A stretch of 64,000 bases of DNA from Megascapheus bottae. Its lineage: Eukaryota; Chordata; Mammalia; Rodentia; Geomyidae. Numbering within the stretch: the stretch's first letter is position 1; each line of letters starts with the position of its first letter. Position numbers and translations under genes: made by a program. The stretch spans positions 6,696,001-6,760,000 of the forward strand of contig JANJXV010000013.1 in NCBI GenBank assembly GCA_024803745.1, written 5' to 3'. The notes below the pieces were generated by a model, which saw only the letters and a program-made list of their open reading frames with translations, had not been told where the DNA came from and ran no database searches. Below, piece by piece: positions 12,547 to 23,749 of the stretch.

Positions 12547-12754
12547 GAGGCCTTTTTAATCAGATGCATAACTGCCTTCTTACTGGCCAGGGAGAATAAA
12601 AAATTGGGCTGTGCAAAGAGGATAATATTAAGGAAGAAATACTGGCCTTGCTATGTCAATTCTATCAGAGCTTAAATACCTGAGCACTTTAACCTGGCAC
12701 ACTTCTGATGCAGAAATATTACTTCATCCTGGACACCCACCGTTTGTCTGAATT

Positions 12755-12768
12755 CTTTTTCTTTCTTT

Positions 12769-12816
<48 letters not shown>

Positions 12817-12888
12817 TCCTTCCTTCCTTCCTTCCTTCCTTCCTTCCTTCCTTCCTTCCTTCCTTCCTTCCTTCCTTCCTTCCTTCCT

Positions 12889-12947
<59 letters not shown>

Positions 12948-13032
12948 CCTTCCTTCTCCCTCCCTCCTTCCCTCCCTCCCTTCTCTCTCCCTTTCTCTCT
13001 CTCTCTCTCTCTCTCCCTCTCTCTCTCTCTCT
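12755..13032. repeat. Long compound CT microsatellite
   Basis: About 280 bp of nearly pure pyrimidine: (CTTT)n at about 12758-12818, (CCTT)n to 12888, (CTTT)n again to about 12946, then CCCT and (CT)n. It is joined directly to the 3' side of the minus-strand SINE at 13033. The 107-108-codon frames here are repeat artefacts. The strand asymmetry makes it prone to triplex (H-DNA) structure and slippage. Confidence 0.97.
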
Positions 13033-13217
13033 GAGGCCTTTACTCAAGGCTAGTGCTATAAGACTTGAACCACAGCTCTACTGCTAGCTTTTTTGCATGC
13101 TTAATTGGAGATAAGATCCCCACAGACTTTTCTGCCCAAGCTGCTTTTTTATCATGATCCTCAGATCTCAGGATCCTGAGTAGTTAGGCTTATAGACATG
13201 AGCCACTGTACTCAGCT
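13033..13217 (-). repeat. Type B dimeric SINE
   Basis: GGCCTTTACTCAAGGCTAGT is right-half material; TTAATTGGAGATAAGATCCC, CCTCAGATCTCAGGATCCTG and GACATGAGCCACTGTACTCA are left-half. The outer end of the right half has been consumed by the adjacent microsatellite. Confidence 0.8.
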
Positions 13218-13218
13218 A

Positions 13219-13233
13219 ACTTTCTTCTCTCTG

Positions 13234-13264
<31 letters not shown>

Positions 13265-13305
13265 TTCCCGCTTTGTGCAAGTACTGTGGCTTGAATGCCA
13301 CAGAA
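13219..13305. repeat. (CTCTGT)n simple repeat and SINE stub
   Basis: A short CTCTGT/CT array (13222-13265) is followed by a SINE-like stub, GTGCAAGTACTGTGGCTTGA. A second minus-strand SINE may have been truncated here. Confidence 0.6.
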
Positions 13306-13647
13306 CTTGTTAAAAGTGTGACTAAATTCTGAAATCCCCAATGTTTAGCTAGCATTGCTTATCACATGGGATTTTTTTAACCTATTTGACCAAATAAATT
13401 TCAAAAAGTCTTTTACCAGCTCTGTCAGATTTACTTCCAGTTATTGTGGCTCTTGAAAGCAGTAATTTAACCAATTTATAGCTTATGAGGAGAAGTGCTG
13501 GTCTTGCCTTGACCCCATCTTATGTGTTTACTAGCTGCTAATACTGTTGTGTTTGGGCCTGTACACTCCTAAGTAAGAAGGACTAAACTTTAACCAAAAA
13601 TTCACAACCTCACTAATAGATTACATGTGATTAGAAAAATTATATCC

Positions 13648-13845
13648 AGGAGCTGGATGTTTGCCCTAGTGGTAGAGTGCTTGCCTAGCATGCACGAAGA
13701 CCCAGGCTCGATTCCTTGGTACCACATACATAGAAAAAATCTGGAAGTGGTGCTGTGGTCCAATTGGTAGAGCTCTAGCCTTGAGAAAAGTCCGAGGATA
13801 GTGTTCAGGCCCTGAGTTCAAGTCCCGTGACTGGTAAAAAAAATA
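13648..13845 (+). repeat. Type A dimeric SINE
   Basis: Both halves are present: GTTTGCCCTAGTGGTAGAGT and CTTGCCTAGCATGCACGAAG, then GCTCGATTCCTTGGTACCAC (intact-looking B box), then the right half with CTGTGGTCCAATTGGTAGAG and GAGTTCAAGTCCCGTGACTG plus an A-tail. One of the least-degraded type A copies. Confidence 0.9.
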
Positions 13846-14032
13846 TTTAAAAAGAAGGAATCCAGGAAACTTCTTTGTAGCATCTGAACTCCATTTTGTG
13901 AGTTATGTAAGAGTAGAATTTAACACAGAACAGGGAATAATGGAGGATTTATTGAGCATATATTAAGTACGTATACTGTTACGTGATTAAGCATTTTAAC
14001 TTAGCCCTCACTTTCAGGTGGAAGCGGAAGGA

Positions 14033-14103
14033 TTTTCATTCTTTTTTTTTTTTAATTAGAAAGTCTTTATTAGCCAGAAAGTTTACAGGGTTTTCATTCT
14101 TTT
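14033..14103 (-). pseudogene. Ultra-short polyadenylated retrocopy with target-site duplication
   Basis: TTTTCATTCTTTT occurs at 14033-14045 and again at 14091-14103. Between them, read on the minus strand, are about 37 nt of unknown sequence containing AATAAA (complement of 14066-14071), which is followed 12 nt later by a 12-nt A-run (complement of 14042-14053). This is the layout of an L1-mediated insertion of the extreme 3' end of a polyadenylated RNA. The source transcript is not recognised. A severely truncated element with a similar tail cannot be excluded. Confidence 0.7.
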
Positions 14104-14121
14104 GGCAAATAAATGAAATTG

Positions 14122-14212
14122 AATTTGGGGATGAAACTATGGCTCAAATGGTAGAGTGCCTGCCTGTCAAGCACAAGCCCTGAATTCAAACCCCAGCAGC
14201 ATCCATAAAAAT
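14122..14212 (+). repeat. Monomeric ID-like SINE
   Basis: GGGGATGAAACTATGGCTCA, TGGTAGAGTGCCTGCCTGTC and GAATTCAAACCCCAGCAGC, then a short A-rich tail. It has the tRNA-like A-box/B-box layout of a single ID unit with no right monomer. Confidence 0.75.
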
Positions 14213-14214
14213 AA

Positions 14215-16853
14215 TTTGATCTAATTTCTACTATGGAATTATGTTCTGAGAAGTAGTATTTATTTCTTAAAGGTTGAGTTCAGTCACATTTGCTTTGTGT
14301 AATTTATTATCTGCAAACAATGCCCAGATGAGAGAAGATATGGGGACATTAAAGCTTAGCTCACTGACTCATGGTCCTCTAAATTTAGAGAAGAAAATCC
14401 ATTGCAGGTTTGTGTGCTGTTAAATGGATAGAGTTTTCCAAAACTCTAGCAAAGTTTTGACAATCCCCTAAGACTGATGGTATGTTACTCCTTGACTACT
14501 TCTCCAAAGGTAGAATTAAACTTCTTGAATTACTTTGTGTGTTTATATTCCTTATTAACACTAGAATTTGAAACGTCGGTAGTTATTCCAATGATGATGT
14601 TCTTTTGGGGAACTATACACATGTACGTCCATGCCCAGATATCATTGAATAATTTTCTGAAATTCCTGACTTAAAGAATAACTGATGTTTTGAGTTTTAT
14701 GTTTACTATTAATGTAAATATTTGATGTATGAATTATACTATTCTATTAAAGCCTCATGCCTTTTCATTATTAAAAATAAATAAATACATACAGGTTAAA
14801 CTCAGAGATTGAAAACAATTTTTCACAGTTAGTCGGAGGCAAGGTTGGAGTGCAACAAATTCATTTACATCAAAGGTCTAAAGTCTCATTATGCCACGTG
14901 CTCACAACTCTTGTGAATCTGATATCTTCATTTCCCCCTGAATTTATCAGGTAATAGTTATGTAATTAGTGATGTCCAAACTCCACAAGTGTGCTTTGTA
15001 GCCTCACAGAACACCTGACAGTTTGTGATTCTCTGAAATATGGTCTTCGTATTAACTTATATGAGCCTGTAGAAAATAATAAATTTCTTTATGACATTTT
15101 CACAATTGTCCATTGTGCTTTGAGGAAAATTATCTTCTCTCATTGTCCTCCTGCACCCCACTGGTCCCTTCTTTCCCCTAATTATCCTTTTTCCTTTATG
15201 TATATAATCTGTAGTTTTTCCAACCACACATATTCTTTGTAAAAAAAATCTATCCTGTATTCTTCAAGATTATTCAATTTAATTCATGATGTATAAATCA
15301 TGATCTTTAAGTCAAATCACCTTTTTAGGGAGGCTTAAGACATTGGCATATTCTTCTGCTGCAGAACTCTTTGCTCAGAAAAAATGACATTTGAGCAAGT
15401 ACACTTGATTTGGGATTGAAAGTAAAAGAACTTGTGAGACCATATTTGGCTTCCATTATGAAAAATACTTGTTAGGATGAGCCATTGAGAAAGAAATGCA
15501 TCCATCTGCATTAAGCAGACAGGTTTCTGAGAAGTAAAAATCAACTATGTGCCTTCAGAAAGATCACTCTTTTCCAGGAACTCGATTGTACTTGAGTAGC
15601 ATGATGTTTTAGAAAGGCAAGTCAGTATCCATCTTCTCAGTTTGTAACAACTTCAGGTGGACTCTTTATGCTTTCCTGAGACAAGGAGCTTCATGTTCTC
15701 ATAAACACCATTAGTAAAATGTCTGCCATGTACTTACAATGGCAGTTATGGTTTTGGAGGCTCTAAAATCTGGAATAGATTTTACTTCAATGGTTCAACA
15801 AGTCAACTCATTTCATTTCTGACTTATCTTTTGCCTTGCCTGATGGATCCCAACTCAATCCTTCCCCACTTACTAAGGGAACATGTCTGGGGACTAGAGA
15901 GGAAGGGAGGAAGGAAAGATATTTTCTCTACTGTAGAATTTTAACTCATTTATTCTTGATTGCTATCAAATGGCTTCTGATGATTTTCAAAATACATCTT
16001 GGAAAGTATCTGGGATTCATTTTCTTATTTGTGTGGGAAGGTTGGCTTCCTGTGCCTTACAATTTCCTCCTCAAGAATGGAAATTATTCTCTAATTTTAT
16101 GATATAAAATATATGTAAAGGGTGCAGAATTTAAGTGCACATTTAGATGGTTTGCTATAAAGCAAGTGCACTTGTGTTCCATAAGACTTTATACAGGATT
16201 TTCAGGGCCCAGAATCATTTATTTTCTCCCTGTCGGTCTCTAATCACTATCTCCCAAAGGCAACTGTTATTTAAACAACTTCTCTCTGTGTTGAAGTATT
16301 TTCAGGCTGGCATTAAAAATTTGCCTGGAGATTAGTTTAGCTTTTATTAACTACTTCCTTTGTTTATGTTCATGATTGTTTTGTCCTACAAGTTTCAGAG
16401 TCAGGAAATAGTTTGTCCAATGTGATTAACCAAATACACAACTGCATACGCAAATCTAACAGAACCCATTAGACATTATTTGAAAGAATGTCATGATTGT
16501 GTGGCACATTGCCAGTGGAAAGGTGAACATATGCACAAGTTCTTTGCCTGTTACTTTAACTGGGACTAGATTGCCTTTTAGTTTCTCTATTGATCTCCTT
16601 TAGTATGCACAGGTATAGTATTGGTGGAAGAATTGGTTTAAGGCTTGACTATTATGCTACTAACTTCTGATCACATCATTTTCTAGATGAATAATTTTGC
16701 CAGAGAAATTCCATTCTCTGAGGAACTCCATATCTCACCACTCTTTGAGAAAATGGTGACATAGAACTTATTTGTGATCCTGATGAATAAGTAACAGACA
16801 TAAAATCCTCTGCCTCTGATAGCTGCTTCTCCTTTAGAAAAAAAATCATTTCA
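14215..16853. other. Long repeat-poor tract
   Basis: About 2.6 kb with no SINE or LINE recognised, the longest such tract in the first third of the window. Open frames are at most 88 codons (15836-16102 plus) and show no known domain. It may hold unique or regulatory sequence, but nothing specific can be supported by eye. Confidence 0.45.
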
Positions 16854-16854
16854 A

Positions 16855-17090
16855 TTTGTGTGCCAATGGCTCACATGTGTAATCTTGGCTACTCAGGAGG
16901 CTTGGATCTGGAGATTGTGTTTTGAAGCCAGCCAGGGCAGGAACGTCGTGAAACTCTTATCTCCAATTAATCACCAAAACCTTGAAGTAGACCTGTGGCT
17001 CAAGTGGTAGAGAGATAGTATTTAGCAGAAAAGGTCAGCAAGAGTGCCTAAGCTCTGATTTAAAACTCTGGTACCATCTCAAACCCATAA
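16855..17090 (+). repeat. Type B dimeric SINE, diverged
   Basis: TGGCTCACATGTGTAATCTT, GGCTACTCAGGAGGCTTGGA, GAAGCCAGCCAGGGCAGG, CTTATCTCCAATTAATCACC and CTGTGGCTCAAGTGGTAGAG in the correct order. The 3' portion is degraded. Confidence 0.8.
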
Positions 17091-17584
17091 TCAGAAAATC
17101 ATCTCTAGGATAGAAGTTATTAATTCTTTTTCTTTAATGTATTTGTTGCATTAACTTTCTTTAAAATATTGGTTACATTAATTGTAAAGGCTTCTACATC
17201 CCTGAGTCTTTTATACTTTTTTTCTTTTTATCAGGCAGGACATTCATCTCATTGAGCTGATTTCCATGGGGAATGGATAAATGGGGGAAAAGGCAATTTG
17301 GAAGTTTGTGGATAGAGTTCACAATCATTTATATAGTCACTCAAAACCCACTGACTATGCAACAGAAATGTATGTTATAACCAGTTCTCATCAAGGAATA
17401 TGTCACTTCTCTTTGAGGAGTTTAATACGTCAGGCACCTCATCTCTTTTCAAAACTTCTGTGCAATAAAGAAGGCAATAAAAAGGCCATGAAAAGCCAGC
17501 ACACGATGGAAGGAAATATTTGAAAATGAAATAAATGATTATTTAATTTCTAATACAAGGGATTCTTCCTTAATGTAAGAAAAT

Positions 17585-18140
17585 ACATAGCTGAGTCAAA
17601 TAAATATGAGCAAAGGACTCGAACAGACATTTCTTCAGTGAAGGTGCACAATTAATTCATTGACAGGAAAATAACAAGTAGTATAACTTGACTAATTATT
17701 GTAAAAACACAAATCAAAGCCACCATTAGATGCTACTTCACAATCAATTGGGCTGCCTTCATCCAAAAGCAGAGTTTAAGAAATGTCAGAAAGGACATGG
17801 AGCCATGGAAACCATTAATTCCTTACTACTACCAAATCTGTAAGAAAGTGAAACCATTTTACAAAACGAAATGGAGATTTCTTCAAAACTAAATGTCAAG
17901 TTACTGAATCCAGCATTTGGTGTGCTAGGTGATCTCCAAAGCAATCAAAAGCAAAATTGTGAAGACATGCTAGCCTTCCCACATACATTACAGCTTTATT
18001 CTTGGTGTCAAGAGTAGAGCGATCTGTCACCAGTGGTTACTGCGAATAGAAAATTTCAGTCATCAGCCACAGACAAGGCTTTACTAGATAATGAATTGCA
18101 AATTTACCAAGGTCCCATAAAATTATACTCTATTTTTGTT

Positions 18141-18174
<34 letters not shown>

Positions 18175-18620
18175 CGCGCTTATTATGCTGTTTTCCCAAG
18201 GATAAAATTATCCAACAACTTATTTTGCAGAATAGGTCTCCATCGTTCAGTGATATATGGATCTGTATATATGGAAAGTTATTTAGCCTTCAAAAAGAAA
18301 GAAATCCTGTTATCATTGAGGCATACATGAATCTTGTGGCTGTTAGGCTAAATAAACCACAAAAAGATAAGCACTGATTCAACTTTTGTGGGAAATAATG
18401 ATGATAAATACTCATATTTAGAAACTAAACTAAAAGATAGCTTTCAGGGCCCAGATAAAGGGATCAAAAAGGCTTTGTAGAATGGATATCAAATTTCAGT
18501 TTATATGATGGCCAATTCTAAGGATCTTCAGTATATGCCTTGTGAATATGAATGTGCAACTATACTTAAAAGTGATTGCTATTGCAGGTTTTATATTTTT
18601 GTTTTAAACCATTTAGAGAG
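17585..18620 (+). mobile_element. Ancient LINE-1 3' portion
   Basis: Highly diverged L1 order can be followed: AAATCAAAGCCACCATTAGA near 17710 (end of ORF2), the 'snapshot' GGAAAGTTATTTAGCCTTCA near 18270, AAATAAACCACAAAAAGATA near 18350, and GAATGTGCAACTATACTTAA near 18550. A (TG)n(CG)n array interrupts it. Reading frames are destroyed. It is much older than the neighbouring L1 ends. Confidence 0.6.
18139..18179. repeat. (TG)n(CG)n alternating purine-pyrimidine repeat
   Basis: About 13 TG units run directly into about 7 CG units without interruption. This is a classic Z-DNA-forming composition and a small CpG cluster in otherwise CpG-poor DNA. Confidence 0.95.
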
Positions 18621-18664
18621 TCTGATAATCTAATATGATGTTGAGTCTGATTATGTCTTGATAC

Positions 18665-18945
18665 CCCAAGCTAAAATAAATAATGGACATTTCCTACTTA
18701 AAATGATAAAGGACTGTATCTGACTTTGCTACCTGGTATATCGTATATACGTTTATCTGTTTATTTCAAATAGGGAAGGGAAGGGAGGAAAACAAGATTA
18801 TTAGGAGTGGGTAGGGGTAGGAAAACAGGGACAAAAACATGAGAAGGGGTATCAATGTGTGAGAAGTAATGCACCTACTACCTGAGGAATGTAACTGTAA
18901 CCTCTCTATACATTATCCCAACAATAAAAAAAAGAAAAAAGAAAT
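18665..18945 (+). mobile_element. LINE-1 3' end, subfamily 'B'
   Basis: CTACCTGGTATATCGTATAT, TTTCAAATAGGGAAGGGAAG, GAGAAGGGGTATCAATGTGT, GTAACCTCTCTATACATTAT and CCCAACAATAAA, then an A-rich tail. It contains only 3' UTR and matches the second L1 of the 36-38 kb cluster (ending near 38.14 kb). Confidence 0.75.
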
Positions 18946-18949
18946 TGAA

Positions 18950-19290
18950 AAAATGAAAGGATCTCTAAGCTATAGAAACATAAGCCGTATAATGAATGAT
19001 TGTTGTTCTTAAGGTACTATGTTATCTCTCATCTCTTTTGCTGTCCCTTGGTTATCTCATATTGTTACAGTATCTCACTTTGTTACCTGATATATTGGAT
19101 ATGTTTGCATTTGGTTATTTGAAATTGGATAGGGAAGGGGGGAAAACAAGATAAGGGGTGGGGGTTGGGGGGAGGGAAATGGGGACCAAGACATGTGAAA
19201 GGTATCAATGTATGGGAATTAATGCACCATCTATCTGGCAAATATCATGTAACCCTTCTATTAATTACAATAAAAAATATATGAAAAAAG
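18950..19290 (+). mobile_element. LINE-1 3' end, subfamily 'A'
   Basis: GTACTATGTTATCTCTCATC, CCTGATATATTGGATATGTT, a G-rich stretch with GGGGGTTGGGGGGAGG, CATGTAACCCTTCTATTAAT and TTACAATAAAAAATATATGA. The 3' terminus differs from the preceding copy (CTTCTATTAATTACAATAAA versus CTCTATACATTATCCCAACA), so two L1 subfamilies lie end to end. Only the 3' UTR is present. Confidence 0.75.
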
Positions 19291-19299
19291 AAATATTAC

Positions 19300-21540
19300 C
19301 AAAATAAATAAATAAAAATTTAAAAAGATAAAGGTACTGGCACAAACAAAGAAAAATGATACACAGAAACGAGGGACAATTGACTCATATCAGAAAGTAA
19401 TTGCAAAGACTGTCTTGTGTTATAGAAACTGTCAAAGCAAGAAGGCAAACACAATTTCAGTGTGCAAGCATCCACTCTGGATGAGGCCAATGTGGTGGAG
19501 AGTCAGCCAGGCTGTAATGCAGGGGTTGGGGAGTGCAACCTTTTGCCATGGAAAATAAATTATAAGCATTTTTGTAAAAATTTAAAAAAATAATTACATT
19601 TTCTCTATTTATATTCACAACCATACACTCAAATTGTGTTTTTCCCCTTTTCATTAATTATTATTTTAGGTTATTCAATTTATGCGGTCAGCTATAACAT
19701 CAGTTCATACAGTGATTAATGATCAAATTACTGTATGAAACTCAACTTGTCTAAATGTGACACAATATTGGATTTGGATGTTTTAAACTTCTAAGATTTT
19801 ACTTTTTTCATATTCATTCACTATAAAATTATATAATTTCCAATACAGCTTAAAAGTCAACTTCCTTTAGAAGCCTGAAATCATCTCGTTTTCTCCAAAT
19901 GTGTTGTAAAACTTCCATCATTTTTATTTGTACCACAGTGTGAACATATTTGAGAAGCACTTTCCAATTCTTCTAATGGTAAACAAAGGATGAGAATGCA
20001 TTTGTCACAGTTAACAAACATTTTCTTCTCTTTTGTTTTTCTTTTCTGTCTGAAAAATCTGCCTGAGGTTTGAAGGACAATAAAACACGAGCAGCTGAGT
20101 AGCAATTCCAGGCTAGTTTCCCAATGACCATTTGTTCACTCTCCTGCATAAAATGACATAATTATTTGGGTTTTTAATGACTTCATTTTTACTAAGGTCA
20201 GAGATAGCTCACATTTCTCTTTATCCTACTAGCATCTTCTCTGAAATAGAGCAGATACATCATAATTATTTGTCAACCTAAGAATTTCAGCCACACTATG
20301 GAGTGGATGAGCTTTTGTGGCCTGGCCTGGAGGTTTGACAATTTTTTCAATTATCTACTTCTCTCTGTATAAATAAGATGTATTTTAAGTCTTTACTTCA
20401 ATAATTAATAAGTTTAGATGGACGTGAAGGATTTATCTATTTATGTAATGAGTTAGCAGTTTAGTTATTAAATAACCATTATAGTATGAACATTATTCAA
20501 TTTAAATGCTTTCCCCATGGATTGATTTTGAATGATTACAATATCAAAAATATTAAAATATTACAAAGTAATCTACAGAGCCCATTCAAAAGCATTGAAA
20601 CTCACCAGGTTGATTTTGTATTTATTTCTTTAGAGATAGCATGCTTTTTTTAACCTATGAGATAGTACACATAAAATCTACTTATAACTGAGCATTTTCA
20701 TATAAAATTGTGAATTTCCAGCACAAAAATGGTTCAGTTTTTGTGAGCAGGTCATAGAGAATAATCATTTTCTGAATTACTAAATTAGCAAAAAGGAGAA
20801 GCACACATTTGATAGCAGGTATGTGGAGTGTAATGTATCTTGTCAGTATTGAGTGTGAAGAGGCAAGAAATTACAGACCCAGATAAAATGATGAGGTTGG
20901 GTATTTTATCAAATCTGCTTCTTGCCTTTAATTGCTATTCAGTGTTACTCTGTTCCGAAATGTGCTCATTCTCAACTGGAGACTCCAGCTATATTACTCT
21001 TATTCTGTAATTACAGAGAAATAGCAATGACTCAAGCACTTTCTCTCATTCTAGAACTTGATGCCACCTCATCCATCTTAAACCTTCTCCCAGGCATCTC
21101 TGCCTAAGCTTTAAATACAGTCTTGATGGCATCCAACAAGTCCTCTTTTACTCGGGCCATCCTTCTGAGATTTATCACCATTAACATAGCATGGTGTCAT
21201 GTTCAGCTTCATTCAGCATGTATGATCACCATCTCAAATGCCTATGGTAACAGAATTGATATCATCAAGAAGCTCCTTTACAAGACATCTCCTTCCCAGA
21301 ACTATGTTCTTTCTATCAAAGCACTCTCTAACTAGTAGAGTGGTTCTATACTCTTTTCCCACATTGGTAGGTAGCCTTCTATATTGTTAAAGATGGGTTC
21401 ATCAAACTTTTTGTTTTCACCTAACTCTAAGCTTGACTTCTGTTTATCCACTACCCTGATTACAGCCTTTAGTAATTGAAAGTGGTGTTTGTCTTGATTG
21501 TCCTGTCTTTCTTTTCCTTTTTATTTGGCTTTATGGCTGA
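19300..21540. other. Unassigned AT-rich sequence
   Basis: About 2.2 kb with no recognisable SINE, LINE or exon; open frames do not exceed about 74 codons. Confidence 0.45.
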
Positions 21541-21545
21541 AGCTC

Positions 21546-22070
21546 CTTTTTATATTTTATTGTCAGGGTGATATATAGAGGGGTTACAGTTGCATAGGTA
21601 AGGTAAGGAGTACATTTCTTTTGGAACATTTTTACCCCCTTCCATTTTTTTCTCTCACTTTCCCTTTCCCCACTCCTAATGCCCCCCTCTCCAAGCTGCC
21701 AAGTTTATTTCCAACATAAAGTCTGTGATTATTGCTGTTACACTGATTCATCCATTGTCCTTTTTCTCACTATTTCCTTGTTCCTCTTCCTTTCCCTAAT
21801 TCAAATAAACATATGTACAATACATTAGGGCACCAAAATCACATACAATGACAAGTAATAAGCCATATGGGGAAAAAAGAAAGAAAAGAAGAAATAACTT
21901 TATTATAGTTAGTACATTGAAAACAACAACCACAAAGAAAAACCTCTTGTTTCCATTGTGTGTCAAACATATATGAAGTTTGGTTCTCAATGTAATTCCT
22001 TAAGTCTTATATTCTGTACCCTGGTGTTGGGGCATTTGTGAGCTCTCCTCTTCACAACTCATTAAGCCTT
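21546..22070 (-). mobile_element. LINE-1 3' UTR, long version
   Basis: TTTTATTGTCAGGGTGATAT, ATAGAGGGGTTACAGTTGCA and a long polypyrimidine tract, then TCCAACATAAAGTCTGTGAT and a section that resembles the distal part of the copy at 53.5-54.2 kb. The two define a third L1 3'-UTR type with extra upstream sequence. The distal boundary is uncertain and no ORF2 was recognised. Confidence 0.6.
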
Positions 22071-22079
22071 GTACTTTCT

Positions 22080-23418
22080 TGTGTTTGGATGCCTTTCTCA
22101 TGAAGCCATCTGTATTAGAAAGTGTTCCAAGAGTAAGCAGATGGCACACTTGAAACTGGATTGTTTGAGGAGGGTTTATTTAAAAGGTGGTCATTTACAG
22201 AAGTTGAATGTTGGAGAACTGCAAAGATTATATAGTAATAAGGGATTTATCATCTCTAAGCCTAAAGGGAAAGAGTGACAGGTAGGAGTAGTGACAATCA
22301 GAAAGAGAATCATGTGTACATAAACACATTAATTATCATGTGCTTAGAGAAATCCAGCTAAAGGGAAGAGGGAATTGGAACAGGTAAGAATAGAAGGGGA
22401 GAGGAGACCACACATGGAAATCTAGCTAACAAGTATTTTGTGCATAATCTTTTATATTACAACCACATTGCCCTGGATATAATAAATTATTGTACCTTGT
22501 TTCTCCTTCTTTGATAATGTTTAAATCATTTATGTCATTTAAAAGATGATCCAAAAGCAAAACATGTTCAAAGCTATAGTTTTAATTCTGTGTCCCTCAG
22601 ACTTTGGATCTTAAAAGTACCATCAGAACCAAAACATTGAAATAAATTATTTTTAGGTTAACATATATACATGTAGTGCTTGCATATAGGAACTGTGAGA
22701 CAAGTGACAAAAATAAAACCCTCAAAGATCAAAATAAAAGAAAATTTTCCTTGTCCATACAATACAATAATGTACTGATTATCAAAAAATAATGTATTGA
22801 TAATCAGTTTTGTTTAAAAGTTGTTCTATATATTCAATACAAATATAATCTAAATTGAACATGTTACTTTGTGTATTTCCAGTGTAGATTTTTAAATTTT
22901 ATATGGAACAAAGTTGGAACAGTACCTAATTTCTAGTCTATAGTAAATCACTTCACACACTGTTGATTAAAAATTGGAGAAGTGCATCCATGACACAAAG
23001 CAGAAAGCCTACAAATAACTCATACAAGGTATAGTCAATTAATTTATTTATGACAAAGAACGTACAATCTGATCGGGAGGAAATAATTTTCAACAAATAT
23101 TTCAAGAATAGATGTACATGTATATGCATATATATATATATATTTACCAAGTGAAAGCAATGAAGCAAACTATGGATCTTATATTTTCTGAAAGAAGTCA
23201 CTAAAAATGTAACATAGACCAAAAGGTAAAATGTAAACATCTAAATCCAGACAAATTAAACAAAAATTCATTTTGTCGTGGGTTGGTGATAAAATTCTGA
23301 AAACAAAAAAAAATCCATGGTGGGAACAATTGCTAGGGAATTTGCTATGATTGAAAATTTCTGTATGGGAAAGACAATGTTAGGTGAAGGAAATGGTGAA
23401 TTCAAAGAGGGGAAAGAG
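22080..23418. other. Unassigned sequence with short dyad
   Basis: No SINE or LINE recognised. It holds a quasi-palindrome at 22774-22808 and a short (TA)n run near 23130. Confidence 0.45.
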
Positions 23419-23420
23419 CA

Positions 23421-23650
23421 AGGCGAGCACTAACATTTCCTCTGTGTAATCCTAGATACTCTGGAGGCTGAGATCTGAGGATCACAGTTCAAAGTCAGCA
23501 TTAGCAGGAATGTTCATAAGACTTATTTCCAATTAACTACTAAAAAAGTCACAAGAGGAGTTCAAGTGTTAGAATATGAGCCCTAAGCACAAAAAGCACA
23601 GGGACACCACCTATGCCCTGAGTTCAAGCACCAGGGTGTGCACCAAAAAA
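23421..23650 (+). repeat. Type B dimeric SINE
   Basis: CTGTGTAATCCTAGATACTC, GGAGGCTGAGATCTGAGGAT, TTCAAAGTCAGCATTAGCAG, TTATTTCCAATTAACTACTA and GAGTTCAAGCACCAGGGTGT, ending in an A-rich tail. The right-half A-box region is decayed. Confidence 0.8.
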
Positions 23651-23654
23651 TAAG

Positions 23655-23745
23655 GGAGGCAGGGATTTGTACACACATAATCTAGCAATGTAACTGTGAC
23701 TAAAATTCCTAAGAGTAATCAAACAATAAAATTACATTTTCAAAA
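23655..23745 (+). mobile_element. LINE-1 3' terminus fragment
   Basis: CTAGCAATGTAACTGTGACT and AAACAATAAAATTACATTTT echo the terminal L1 motif (GAATGTAACTGTAACC... then ACAATAAA). It is very short and diverged. Confidence 0.45.
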
Positions 23746-23749
23746 TAAG

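Noticed and set aside
12708..13047. 107-108-codon frames on both strands
   Set aside because: Pure artefacts of the CTTT/CCTT microsatellite.
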